In this document: piece by piece, positions 1 to 7,325 of the stretch | Layout: the number at the start of each line of letters is the position of its first letter | How positions within the stretch are numbered: position 1 is the stretch's first letter | NCBI GenBank assembly: GCA_004295885.1 | Contig: SEDG01000058.1 | Coordinates: 1 to 14,570, forward strand | Reading direction: 5' to 3' | Length of the DNA: 14,570 nucleotides | From: Pedobacter sp. | Lineage (GTDB): Bacteria > Bacteroidota > Bacteroidia > Sphingobacteriales > Sphingobacteriaceae | Notes under the pieces: generated by a model | What the model saw: the letters and a program-made list of their open reading frames with translations, nothing else | What the model was told of the DNA's origin: nothing | Databases searched by the model: none | Translations under genes and position numbers: made by a program

Positions 1-171
1 GGCGTTTTCCAAGGAGCTGCTGATACTACATTTTATGTAATTGCTGTTTACTTTGGGTCTGTTTCTGTTAAAAACACAAGATATGCAGTTGGTGCTATGC
101 TATTAGCAGATTTGGTAGGCGTTTGTACAGCAATTGGTTTAGCCTATCTGTTCTTTGGAAATAGCTTGTAG
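1..171 (+). CDS. C-terminal end of SpmA/SpmB-like nucleoside-recognition (Gate domain) membrane protein, partial
   Basis: The reading frame is open from the left edge and stops at TAG 169-171, giving the last 56 residues of a larger protein. The segment GAADTTFYVIAVYFGS followed by NTRYA and a hydrophobic C-terminal helix (LLADLVGVCTAIGLAYLFF) is what I recognise as the end of the SpmB half of spore-maturation-type membrane proteins. In Bacteroidota these are often one fused SpmA-SpmB protein of about 400 residues in non-sporulating cells, where the role is unclear, probably an inner-membrane transport-related function. The start and most of the protein lie outside the window. It converges on the SusCD operon, with a bidirectional hairpin terminator at 301-337 between them. 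Confidence 0.8.
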   Translation, partial: GVFQGAADTTFYVIAVYFGSVSVKNTRYAVGAMLLADLVGVCTAIGLAYLFFGNSL

Positions 172-200
172 TTCTTAGCACTGCTTTTAGTTTAATAAAC

Positions 201-264
201 ACGAACGAAGCGAAAAACCCACAGGTGAGGTACGAGCCGAGGACTTGGAGCGAAGTGCGGGACT
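201..264. other. GC-rich non-coding island, possible dispersed repeat or structured RNA
   Basis: This roughly 64-bp stretch is close to 60% GC by eye, in a neighbourhood that is mostly AT. It contains the related motifs CGAACGAAGCGAAAAACCC and GGAGCGAAGTGCGGGAC. No open frame of useful length passes through it and I find no strong hairpin. It lies just after the end of the plus-strand gene and before the terminator. It could be an intergenic repeat family member, a remnant of a mobile element or part of a small RNA. The sequence alone does not decide. Confidence 0.35.
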
Positions 265-300
265 AACATTAAAATGAAATACTGAAGTTGCTTTTTAAAT

Positions 301-337
301 AAAAAGTCCCCCTCTTTAATTAGAACGGGACTTTTTT
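301..337. terminator. Bidirectional intrinsic terminator
   Basis: AAAAAGTCCC (301-310) pairs with GGGACTTTTT (327-336), giving a 10-bp stem with a 16-base partly paired loop. A T tract follows on both strands (TTTTTTT on plus, TTTTTATTT on minus). It sits between the converging SpmB-like gene and the SusCD operon, so it can end transcripts from both sides. Confidence 0.85.
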
Positions 338-350
338 TATTCTTAATATT

Positions 351-373
351 CCTTCAACAAGCTCAGGATGACA
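351..373. repeat. Probable dispersed intergenic repeat (TTC-ACAAGCTCAGGATGAC type)
   Basis: The sequence TTCAACAAGCTCAGGATGAC lies just beyond the terminator and ends 14 bp before the susD-like stop codon. From memory it is a one-base variant of a short intergenic sequence (TTCGACAAGCTCAGGATGAC) that recurs in many bacterial genomes. There is only one copy here, so repeat status cannot be shown from the window. Confidence 0.4.
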
Positions 374-386
374 TTCTATTTTTAGA

Positions 387-1820
387 CTACGGTTTATCCC
401 ACCATACTCTTGCATTTAAATCATCTGCGCCACCATAAGGGAGACTAGCAACGGCAGCATTATAATTTGTTGCATTTATAGAACGTTCTTGTGTTCCATA
501 AGCTTCTCTTCTGGGTATCAGCGCACCATTATTTGCTGGAGGCGGAGCAAGAAACGTAGGAAAGCCTGTTCTTCTCCATTCTGCCCAACCTTCGTAACCA
601 TGCAAAAATAAATGCACCCAACGCTGCGTACCAATTTTCATCAATGCAGTTGCTGGGTCATAAGCTACGTTGGCTTGAGCTAAATAAGTCGCTGCACCTG
701 TCGTAGATCCAGTCCATTGTCTAATGGACTCTGTTACAGCGTTATTGTAGTTTGCTAAAGCAGTTACGTCTCCACCTGCTATCCAACCTATTTTAGCAGC
801 TTCTGCCATTGCAAAAAGTTGCTGTGCGTAAGTAACCAAAGGTACAGGTGAATTTTGTAAACGTAAGTTGCTACCTAACAAACTGTAGTTTGCGATAGTT
901 ACCGTTGTAGAGCCTGGCAAACCATAATCTAAACCTACATACGTCGTGATAGCTGTATTGGTAGGTTTGTTAGCGTATACTGGCAAACGTGGGTCGTTTA
1001 AAGGTTGCATATAATCTACAACTGGCTTGCTAACGGCAAACCAGTTTCTGCCTAATCTGGTAAATGAATTATACCAGTAATTTTCGTTATTCTGATCTGC
1101 CAAATGCGGATAGGTCAAGTTATCTGTATTTGCGGTCATCATACCATTAGTTACAGCTTTGTTAAATTCGGTGGCGCCTTTTGTCGCATCAACCTTGCTT
1201 AATCTTAGCGCCATCAAAGCGTGAATGGTGTTACCTAACTTTTTCCATTTGGCAACATCGCCTCCGTAAACGATATCATTTTTAATTGCACCTGTTACAA
1301 AAGCTGCATTTGCTTCATCTAACAGTGTAAATAGTGCATTATAAATTACTTGTTGTTTATCGTATTTCGGTGAATAATTTACATCGCCTTTTAAAGCTTC
1401 AGTGTAAGGTAAATCTCCCCACCTATCTGTCATGTGCCAAAAATAATAGGCTTTCAAAATTTTAGCGACCGCAATCTGGTTTGCAACTGGACCTTCACTA
1501 GCATCCAAATTTGCATTGTTAATTACATTTTCCAAATTCATTAATGGTCCAGTATATAAACCATAAAAGTTAAAATTTACAGTTACATAACGACTGTTAT
1601 CAGAAAATGAAGTGTTACTAAGGTATTGGGGATAATGAACACCATAAGGCGATGAACTTATACCTGGCAAAAACAACTCTGCGTTTGCTATTAATTGCGT
1701 TCCAGATGCCTTTGTTGGGCTATTTGGATCGGTATTTATTGAATCATCAAATTTAGTACAACTGCCTAGCATCAGTAATGCTAAAGAACAGCTGAAAATC
1801 GATTTATATATTGTTTTCAT
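387..1820 (-). CDS. SusD/RagB-like outer-membrane nutrient-binding lipoprotein (SusD-like_2 type)
   Basis: This 477-residue protein is the predicted surface lid of a SusCD importer: it captures a ligand outside the outer membrane and closes over the SusC channel. The N-terminus is a lipoprotein signal with lipobox LGSC and lipidated Cys21. INTDPNSPT follows at about 29-37, the usual start of the mature domain in this subgroup. Later family signatures are the KPVVDYMQPLNDPRLPVY block, AEAAKIGW, HGYEGWAEWRRTGFP and a C-terminal VWWDKP. These match the PF12771-type SusD-like_2 family, and the length is usual for it. It starts 11 bp after the susC-like stop, so the two are surely cotranscribed. 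No glycoside hydrolase, peptidase or regulator is adjacent, so the ligand cannot be inferred; it may be a glycan or a peptide. Confidence 0.95.
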   Translation of the reverse strand: MKTIYKSIFSCSLALLMLGSCTKFDDSINTDPNSPTKASGTQLIANAELFLPGISSSPYGVHYPQYLSNTSFSDNSRYVTVNFNFYGLYTGPLMNLENVINNANLDASEGPVANQIAVAKILKAYYFWHMTDRWGDLPYTEALKGDVNYSPKYDKQQVIYNALFTLLDEANAAFVTGAIKNDIVYGGDVAKWKKLGNTIHALMALRLSKVDATKGATEFNKAVTNGMMTANTDNLTYPHLADQNNENYWYNSFTRLGRNWFAVSKPVVDYMQPLNDPRLPVYANKPTNTAITTYVGLDYGLPGSTTVTIANYSLLGSNLRLQNSPVPLVTYAQQLFAMAEAAKIGWIAGGDVTALANYNNAVTESIRQWTGSTTGAATYLAQANVAYDPATALMKIGTQRWVHLFLHGYEGWAEWRRTGFPTFLAPPPANNGALIPRREAYGTQERSINATNYNAAVASLPYGGADDLNARVWWDKP

Positions 1821-1831
1821 ATGCTTTAAGA

Positions 1832-4800
1832 TTAAAATGTTAGGTTTAAATTAACACCAAACGAACGAACAGTTTGCAACTCTCCTTTTTCTATCCAACT
1901 TATAGATGAGCTACCAGATGATAATTCTGATGGATCTACTCCTTTAGGTGCTTTTTGCCAAATCATAACTGGATTACGAGCTATAACAGAAAGTTTAGCT
2001 GTTTTGAAAGGGGTTTTTGCCAATACTTTTCCATCAAAATTGTATCCTAAACTTACCTCACGCAACTTAACATATGAGGCGCTGTAAATCCACTCGTCAT
2101 AAATACGTGTACCTAAATTGGTTCTATAGTAAGTTCTGGCATCAACATAAGCGGTAACTTCCTGACCAGTTGCCTGAGAAATACCATTTACTTTTACGCC
2201 ACCGCCAGCTGCAATTGCATCACGAACGTTAAAGCCTTTATCGTTAATTGCTGCAGTTTCTGCTGCCTGACCAGACTTAGCAGACAACATTTTAGACCAG
2301 CTCATGAATTGTCCCCCTTTTTGGAAATCGATCATTGCACCTAAATCAAACTTCCAAATTTTGAATGTGTTTTGGAAACCACCTGTAAAATCTGGTAATA
2401 CACTGCCAAAATCTTTAGCAGCATCAAACAAAGGCATATTATCGGCACCTAACAAAACTTTTCCAGTACCTGGATCAATTTTATATCCTGGGCCAATTAA
2501 ATTTCCAAAAGTCCTACCGACAGTAGAATTTAAGTAAATAGTTTGACTAGAATAAGTGTTTAAATCATTTTGTAAAACGCTTATACCTGGATATAATTCT
2601 ACAATTTTGTTTTTGTTGCGAGCAAAATTCAAAGTCGCGTCCCAAGTAAATAATTTAGACTGTATTGGTCTGCCAGTTAACGAAAGCTCCACTCCTTTAT
2701 TTTGAATTAACCCAGCATTAACAACTGTTTGATCAAATCCACTAGCACCAGAAACCGATAAATCAATAATTTGATCTTTGTTTTCCTGGTTATAATAAGT
2801 TAACTCTAATCCTAAACGATTTTTAAGGAATTTCAAATCCATCCCAACTTCAAACGAATTGGCAAAAGAAGGTTTGATATTTGGATTTTTCAATTTATCT
2901 GGCACCAATAAGGTATTGATTGCTCCAGCAGTTGCTGGATAATTTGAACCAGGGCCATAGGTAAATGCAGTTTGATATGGGCTTAAATCTGATCCCGCAA
3001 TAGCATAACTTGCTCTTAATTTACCGAACGATAAAGCTTTCCATTTCACTAATTCGCTAAACACAAAGCTTCCAGAAACTGATGGATACCAATAAGAATT
3101 GTTGTTATTTGGCAATGCCGATGAAACATCATTACGAATAGATGCATCTAAAAAGTAAGTGTCTTTATAGCCAATTGAACCCATTGCATAAACACTTCTA
3201 ACTTGTTTACGTCTTAAAAAGGAAGTACTTATCGGCCTATCAATAGACGCAGCGGCAGAATACCAACCTGGACTTGACAATCCGCCAACCGTAGCTTGAT
3301 ATTGTTGAGAATATTTAACTGTATATAAGTTGGCACCAACGTTAAAATTTAAGGAAATATCATTTAAAGTTTTAGCATATTGACCCAAAAACTCATAATT
3401 ATTTTCTTCGTTTTGATATTTACCAATCTGATAGCTGTCTACCAAACGACCACCTAGAGGTTCTTTGTGGGTGATATTTTGCGTAAACATATCAGAACGG
3501 ACAAATCCACTTAATTTTAGTTCTGGCAATACTTGATAAGTTGCATTCACATCACCAAACAAACGATCGCGGTTATCATTATTTAATACTTCATAAGCAT
3601 CGAAAAATGGATTATTCCAATCGCTTGGTTTATTGTTAGTGACGATTCCGGTAGCGGTGTTGGGATTAACGTTCCAGTTTAATATTGTTCCATCGGCGTA
3701 TTTGTAATTACGCAAACGATCAATATCTATGTTTCGTTGAAACCACTGTGTAGCTCCAGTAAAAGAACCTTGATAGCCTTGTGTAGGCCTTTGTCCATTG
3801 TTGTTGGCATAGTTTACATTAGCTCCAACTGACAGTTTATCTGTTATTTTTAATGATGAACTTAAACCCAAGTTATTACGTTTTAACCAAGTATTAGGAA
3901 TTACGCCGTTTACGTAAGCATTGTTATAGCTTATCCTGTAGTCTATATTTTCACTTCCTCCAGTAACCGTAATACCATTATTAATATTGTGGCCCGTTTC
4001 GTAAAAGTCTTTAATATTATCTGGATGAGGCACAAATGGAGTTAATTGTCCGAACTCTGGATCTTGCGGATAAAAGCTATAGAACATTCTAACCGGAGTT
4101 CCATCCATTTTCGGACCCCAACTTTCATCATTTCCATTTACATATTTCTGACCGCCAGTTAGCGTTAAGAAAGTTTGATTGTTACCTACACCATAAATAT
4201 TTTGTAGTTCTAAAAAGTTTGCTGTTTTTTCAATTGAAAATGCTGAATTAACACTTATATTAACTTTCTTGGTACCTTTAGATCCCTTTTTAGTAGTAAT
4301 TAAAATAACACCATATTGCCCTCTAATACCATAAAGTGCCGAAGCAGCAGGCCCTTTTAACACACTTACACTTTCTATGTCTTCTGGGTTAATGTCTTGA
4401 GAAACGTTACCGTAATCAATTTTTCCTGCTAATGAACCAATCACGTTCTGTTCTTTTGTCAAGGTCAAATTATCTCCTTTAACGGTCTGAGTTGCATATC
4501 CAACAGATTTTTCGCTACGCTTAATACCCAATGCAGTTACTACAACACCTTCTAATGTTTGTGAGCTTGATGAGAGGATTGCATTAATTACAGTTTTATC
4601 TCCAATTGTAATTTCTTGGGTATCAAACCCCAAGTATTTAAAGATTAAAGTTGTACCGCTTGCTGGTACATCGATGGCATAAGAACCATCGGGTTGGGTT
4701 GTTGTTCCTGAACTTGTTCCCTTAACAAGTACGCTTACGCCAGGGATTCCAGTCCCGTCTGCAACATCTGTAACTTTTCCCTTAATTATTTTTTGGGCAT

Positions 4801-4858
4801 AAGTAAATGTCGCAAACAGCAGAAATCCGAATAGAATTAGGATAGATTTTCTGTTCAT
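1832..4858 (-). CDS. SusC/RagA-family TonB-linked outer-membrane transporter with shortened plug domain
   Basis: This 1008-residue protein is the TonB-dependent barrel of the SusCD pair. It has a signal peptide (about 1-21, cleavage near TYA|Q), a carboxypeptidase-regulatory-like domain (about 24-97, GxPGVSVLVKGT), the VVVTALGIKR junction near 105-114, a plug segment ending in YGVILITTKKG (about 182-192) and a long barrel ending in aromatic F1008. Oddly, the plug runs from GSLAGK (141-146) straight to IDYGN and INPEDIESVSVLKGP. In the family consensus as I know it, about 50-75 residues lie between, including the IRG motif and the PLYVVDG motif. The frame is intact, so this is an in-frame loss, real or an assembly error. 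The overall length remains within the family range. It is first in the operon with the susD-like gene. Confidence 0.93.
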   Translation of the reverse strand: MNRKSILILFGFLLFATFTYAQKIIKGKVTDVADGTGIPGVSVLVKGTSSGTTTQPDGSYAIDVPASGTTLIFKYLGFDTQEITIGDKTVINAILSSSSQTLEGVVVTALGIKRSEKSVGYATQTVKGDNLTLTKEQNVIGSLAGKIDYGNVSQDINPEDIESVSVLKGPAASALYGIRGQYGVILITTKKGSKGTKKVNISVNSAFSIEKTANFLELQNIYGVGNNQTFLTLTGGQKYVNGNDESWGPKMDGTPVRMFYSFYPQDPEFGQLTPFVPHPDNIKDFYETGHNINNGITVTGGSENIDYRISYNNAYVNGVIPNTWLKRNNLGLSSSLKITDKLSVGANVNYANNNGQRPTQGYQGSFTGATQWFQRNIDIDRLRNYKYADGTILNWNVNPNTATGIVTNNKPSDWNNPFFDAYEVLNNDNRDRLFGDVNATYQVLPELKLSGFVRSDMFTQNITHKEPLGGRLVDSYQIGKYQNEENNYEFLGQYAKTLNDISLNFNVGANLYTVKYSQQYQATVGGLSSPGWYSAAASIDRPISTSFLRRKQVRSVYAMGSIGYKDTYFLDASIRNDVSSALPNNNNSYWYPSVSGSFVFSELVKWKALSFGKLRASYAIAGSDLSPYQTAFTYGPGSNYPATAGAINTLLVPDKLKNPNIKPSFANSFEVGMDLKFLKNRLGLELTYYNQENKDQIIDLSVSGASGFDQTVVNAGLIQNKGVELSLTGRPIQSKLFTWDATLNFARNKNKIVELYPGISVLQNDLNTYSSQTIYLNSTVGRTFGNLIGPGYKIDPGTGKVLLGADNMPLFDAAKDFGSVLPDFTGGFQNTFKIWKFDLGAMIDFQKGGQFMSWSKMLSAKSGQAAETAAINDKGFNVRDAIAAGGGVKVNGISQATGQEVTAYVDARTYYRTNLGTRIYDEWIYSASYVKLREVSLGYNFDGKVLAKTPFKTAKLSVIARNPVMIWQKAPKGVDPSELSSGSSSISWIEKGELQTVRSFGVNLNLTF

Positions 4859-4887
4859 AGTCTATTGATTAAGTTTTTATGAATTTA

Positions 4888-4915
4888 CAAAACATAATTA
4901 ACTTAAATTTAACAA
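4888..4915 (-). promoter_or_regulatory. Candidate Bacteroidota promoter for the susC-susD operon
   Basis: Read on the minus strand, TTG (4915-4913) is followed after 16 bp by TATGTTTTG (4896-4888). This resembles the -33 TTG / -7 TAnnTTTG promoter with one extra T. It would put the start site a few bases downstream and give a leader of about 20-25 nt. The 100-bp spacer upstream of the operon holds nothing else I can identify. Confidence 0.35.
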
Positions 4916-4958
4916 CACAGACTATTTATAATGAAAATAAATATAAATTAATGGGGAA

Positions 4959-5216
4959 TTAAGACACAGGTAGCATATTTGCGTCATCTGTCACGTATAA
5001 TTTACCAATAATTTGATCTAAAACACTTTGATCTAAGTTTGTAAACTTAGAAGAATACCACTTAGCCGTTTTTTCATCAAGCCAGATACAAAACGAATGG
5101 CAATCTTCTAAAATAACAGCATAAGTCAAATGGAAATCATCGTGAATTCTCATGCAAAATCCAGAAAAGGTCTTACCTTTTACATCAAATTGGAGGTTTA
5201 AATAATCGTTCGACAT
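4959..5216 (-). CDS. Small hypothetical protein, 85 residues
   Basis: I do not recognise a family. The protein has no signal peptide and no membrane segment, so it is probably cytosolic. It is moderately acidic, with three cysteines (FCMRI, DCHSFCIW) and several aromatics. The alternating pattern in residues 5-50 (LNLQFDVKGKTFSGF, YAVILEDCHSFCIWL) suggests a small beta-sheet fold. The C-terminal 30 residues look helical and then disordered. A perfect TAGGTTTG element lies upstream at 5254-5247, which supports its being an expressed gene. It lies between the SusCD operon and a thioesterase, with about 100 bp of spacer on each side, so it is probably monocistronic. Function unknown. Confidence 0.6.
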   Translation of the reverse strand: MSNDYLNLQFDVKGKTFSGFCMRIHDDFHLTYAVILEDCHSFCIWLDEKTAKWYSSKFTNLDQSVLDQIIGKLYVTDDANMLPVS

Positions 5217-5226
5217 GGCATTTTTG

Positions 5227-5254
5227 GTTTTAGGGTAAGGTTAAAACAAACCTA
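5227..5254 (-). promoter_or_regulatory. Candidate -7 element and overlapping inverted repeat upstream of the 85-residue gene
   Basis: On the minus strand, TAGGTTTG (5254-5247) is a perfect match to the Bacteroidota -7 consensus, about 30 bp before the ATG. The -33 box is weak (TTTA 16 bp upstream). Immediately downstream, GTTTTA (5247-5242) and TAAAAC (5232-5227) form an inverted repeat with a 9-bp spacer over the expected transcription start. This could be a leader hairpin or a protein-binding site. Confidence 0.4.
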
Positions 5255-5316
5255 AGTTTCAAATGTTTTGTAAACGTTAAGTATTCAATAATAAACACAC
5301 TCCAATTAAGAATGCA

Positions 5317-5760
5317 TCATCCTATGTTCAGCATATTGGAGTATCCTTTGGCAATTAATCGATTTTTACTCGGTAGATAAATCTCACATTGTAAGTTGAT
5401 AATTGTCCTTCCTTGTTTTACAATAGCAGTTTTAGCAGTAATGATATCCCCTTCTACCGCTGGTGCAAAATAATCTATATTATTATTTACCGTTGTATAT
5501 TTCCCACTCAAACCTAAAATAAATACTGTGGCACCAATCAAGTCATCTACAATTCCGGCCGTTATCCCGCCATGTAAAATACCATAGGGATTGGTCATTT
5601 CTTTCCTAACCACATAACTGCAATGCAACGCCCCTCTTTCGGCATTAATTAAAGTAGGTTTTAACCAATTCATAAAATGAGAAGGAGATTGCGTAATTTC
5701 TTTTCCAGTAAATGATTGAAAATTAATTAATCGTTGCTGAGCTTCATTTAATTCTTCCAT
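5317..5760 (-). CDS. PaaI-type acyl-CoA thioesterase, hotdog fold
   Basis: This 147-residue protein has the length and motifs of a single hotdog-domain thioesterase. These enzymes hydrolyse acyl- or aryl-CoA thioesters in the cytoplasm. The active-site segment NPYGILHGGITAGIVDD (57-73) contains the HGG motif (63-65) and the acidic residue (D72 or D73) on the central helix. The conserved strand motif NNNIDYFAPAVEGD (92-105) follows. The ATG at 5760 fits the usual N-terminus, with about 30 leading residues before the fold. It is divergent from the OsmC-family gene. A possible promoter lies at 5779-5808. The substrate cannot be read from the sequence: phenylacetate-pathway and general housekeeping roles are both known for relatives, and no paa genes are visible here. 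Confidence 0.85.
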   Translation of the reverse strand: MEELNEAQQRLINFQSFTGKEITQSPSHFMNWLKPTLINAERGALHCSYVVRKEMTNPYGILHGGITAGIVDDLIGATVFILGLSGKYTTVNNNIDYFAPAVEGDIITAKTAIVKQGRTIINLQCEIYLPSKNRLIAKGYSNMLNIG

Positions 5761-5778
5761 TTTATGCTATGTTTAGGG

Positions 5779-5808
5779 TAAATTTAGTATTTAATATTAA
5801 CAAGCAAA
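5779..5808 (-). promoter_or_regulatory. Candidate promoter for the thioesterase gene
   Basis: On the minus strand, TTTG (5808-5805) is followed after 18 bp by TAAATTTA (5786-5779), one base from the TAnnTTTG consensus. The start would lie about 10-15 nt before the ATG. The element falls in the short divergent spacer shared with the OsmC-family gene. Confidence 0.3.
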
Positions 5809-5810
5809 TT

Positions 5811-6200
5811 ATGATTACAGCAATAACTGAACTAGATAAATCGAGATTTAAAACCAAGGTTTATGCAGGTGGACATTTAATTTATGCTGATGAACCCACT
5901 GAACTAGGTGGAACTGATGAAGGGATGAATCCAGGAGCCTTATTATTGGCTAGTTTAGGTAGTTGTACAGCGATAACCATTAGAATGTATGCCGATAGAA
6001 AAGAGATTCCCCTTGAAGCTATAAAAATTGATTTGGCCATTTGCAAGGAAGAAGAAATGTCCAAAGAAACCACCATATCCAGACAAATAGAGCTGACAGG
6101 AACTATCACAGCTGAGCAACGTGAAAGATTATTGGTGATAGCAGATAAATGCCCGATTCATAAATTATTAAGCAACCCAATAAGGATTTTGACCACCTAA
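5811..6200 (+). CDS. OsmC-family protein, probable thiol peroxidase or acyl-transfer-type detoxification protein
   Basis: This 129-residue protein is an OsmC-family protein. Well-studied members reduce organic hydroperoxides in the cytoplasm with a cysteine pair. ALLLASLGSCTAITIRMYADRK holds the peroxidatic cysteine (C52) and ADKCPIHK the second cysteine (C114), as expected. GGTDEGMNPG is the usual substrate-entry segment. I chose ATG 5811: the upstream ATG at 5769 would add 14 residues unlike the family and leave only 8 bp to the divergent thioesterase gene. A weak TATGTTTA element (5768-5775) could be its -7 box. The nearby redox genes (aldo/keto reductase, flavin monooxygenase) suit a stress or detoxification setting. 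The exact substrate is unknown: subfamilies differ and this one is not classical Ohr. Confidence 0.88.
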   Translation: MITAITELDKSRFKTKVYAGGHLIYADEPTELGGTDEGMNPGALLLASLGSCTAITIRMYADRKEIPLEAIKIDLAICKEEEMSKETTISRQIELTGTITAEQRERLLVIADKCPIHKLLSNPIRILTT

Positions 6201-6204
6201 AAGG

Positions 6205-6249
6205 AGCCACAGATTTTTAGATTAATGGTTAAACTGCAAATCTGTGGCT
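6205..6249. terminator. Hairpin between convergent genes, probable bidirectional terminator
   Basis: GCCACAGATTT (6206-6216) pairs perfectly with AAATCTGTGGC (6238-6248). An outer A-T pair makes a 12-bp stem, with a 21-base loop. It sits between the OsmC stop and the aldo/keto reductase stop. The T tract is poor on plus and short (CTCCTTTT) on minus, so termination efficiency is uncertain. Confidence 0.65.
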
Positions 6250-6256
6250 TAGCATA

Positions 6257-7291
6257 TTAATAAAATTTTGGTTGAGGAACCAATTTGGTATTTTGTTGTT
6301 GATGCCAGTAAGGGTAAATTGGATAGACATAACTTGCTTCATCCAATCTCTTAACTTGTTCTGTTGTTAAGTTCCATCCAACTGCTTGTAAATTCTGTTT
6401 CAGTTGTTCTTCGTTTCTAGCTCCTATAATAATGTTAGCTACCGTTGGTCTTTGTAGTAACCAATTAATAGCTACCTGAGGAACTGTCTTTTCAGTTTCT
6501 TCTGCAATGATTTTTAATGTGTCAACAATTGTAAATAAACGTTCTTGATCTATTGCAGGCCCATGAGAACCACCTTGTTGAATTCTGTTATCTGTTGGAA
6601 ACGGTTTCCCTCTCTCATATTTGCCGCCTAGTTTGCCTGACGATAAAGGGCTCCAAACCATAGTTCCTATATTTTGATCTATTGCAAGAGGCATTAATTC
6701 CCATTCAAACTCTCTATCGTATAACGAATACAAAACTTGGTGACCAATATATTTAGACCAGCCATATCTTTCAGCAACTGACAAAGATTTCATCAAGTGC
6801 CATCCAGAAAAGTTAGAAACAGCAATATATCTTATTTTCCCACTTTGAATTAAGTTATCCAAGGTTTTCAAGGTTTCTTCCACGGGTGTGTTTGCATCAA
6901 AACCATGTAAATGATAAACGTCTATATAATCTGTGTTTAAACGCTTTAAACTCTGATTTACCTGATCTATTAAATGTAAACGACCAGATCCAAAATCATT
7001 CGGTCCATCGCCCATTGTAAAAGTTGCCTTTGTAGATATTAGTAATTTATCACGTTGTAAATCTGCAATTGCCTTTCCCAAAATTTCTTCGGCAATGCCG
7101 CGAGAATATACATTGGCAGTATCGAAAAAATTAACGCCGGCATCCATGCAAACATTAATTAAGCGAGTAGCTTCATCTATTTGGGTTGATCCCCAAGCTT
7201 TAAAAAATTCGTTTGCTCCGCCAAAGGTTGCTGTACCAAAACTAAGTACAGGAACATTTAAACCGGAAGCCCCTAGTTGTCTATATTCCAT
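6257..7291 (-). CDS. Aldo/keto reductase
   Basis: This 344-residue protein is an NADPH-dependent aldehyde/ketone reductase of the AKR TIM-barrel type. The catalytic tetrad is visible: D57 and Y62 in FFDTANVYSRG, K88 in LLISTKATF, and H129 in DVYHLHGFD. MEYRQLGASGLNVPVLSFGTATFG is the normal N-terminus. The C-terminal cofactor-binding signature NIIIGARNEEQLKQN is also present, and the length is usual for bacterial AKRs with a longer insertion. It is the last gene of an ArsR - flavin monooxygenase - AKR operon, 34 bp after the preceding stop, and ends at the hairpin 6205-6249. The physiological substrate is unknown; carbonyl detoxification is a reasonable inference from its neighbours. Confidence 0.93.
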   Translation of the reverse strand: MEYRQLGASGLNVPVLSFGTATFGGANEFFKAWGSTQIDEATRLINVCMDAGVNFFDTANVYSRGIAEEILGKAIADLQRDKLLISTKATFTMGDGPNDFGSGRLHLIDQVNQSLKRLNTDYIDVYHLHGFDANTPVEETLKTLDNLIQSGKIRYIAVSNFSGWHLMKSLSVAERYGWSKYIGHQVLYSLYDREFEWELMPLAIDQNIGTMVWSPLSSGKLGGKYERGKPFPTDNRIQQGGSHGPAIDQERLFTIVDTLKIIAEETEKTVPQVAINWLLQRPTVANIIIGARNEEQLKQNLQAVGWNLTTEQVKRLDEASYVYPIYPYWHQQQNTKLVPQPKFY

Positions 7292-7325
7292 AATATTATT
7301 GATTGTTATATTGATTGCTAAATTG

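Noticed and set aside
2304..2537. Plus-strand open frame of 77 codons inside the susC-like gene
   Set aside because: It is antisense to a well-supported coding region, with no family resemblance and no promoter or start signal. The same holds for other short antisense frames inside the thioredox, kinase and hydrolase genes.
387..4858. Polysaccharide utilization locus
   Set aside because: Only the SusC/SusD pair is present. No glycoside hydrolase, sulfatase, or sigma/anti-sigma regulator is in the window, so a glycan substrate cannot be claimed.
4943..4955. ATGGGGAATTA near the susC upstream region as a copy of the TGGGGAAT motif at 11025-11032
   Set aside because: A single 8-base match, also seen inside the flavin monooxygenase gene near 8085, is not enough to claim a shared regulatory site.
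5769..5810. Fourteen-residue N-terminal extension of the OsmC-family protein
   Set aside because: The extra residues do not resemble the family and would nearly overlap the divergent thioesterase start. ATG 5811 gives the expected beginning.
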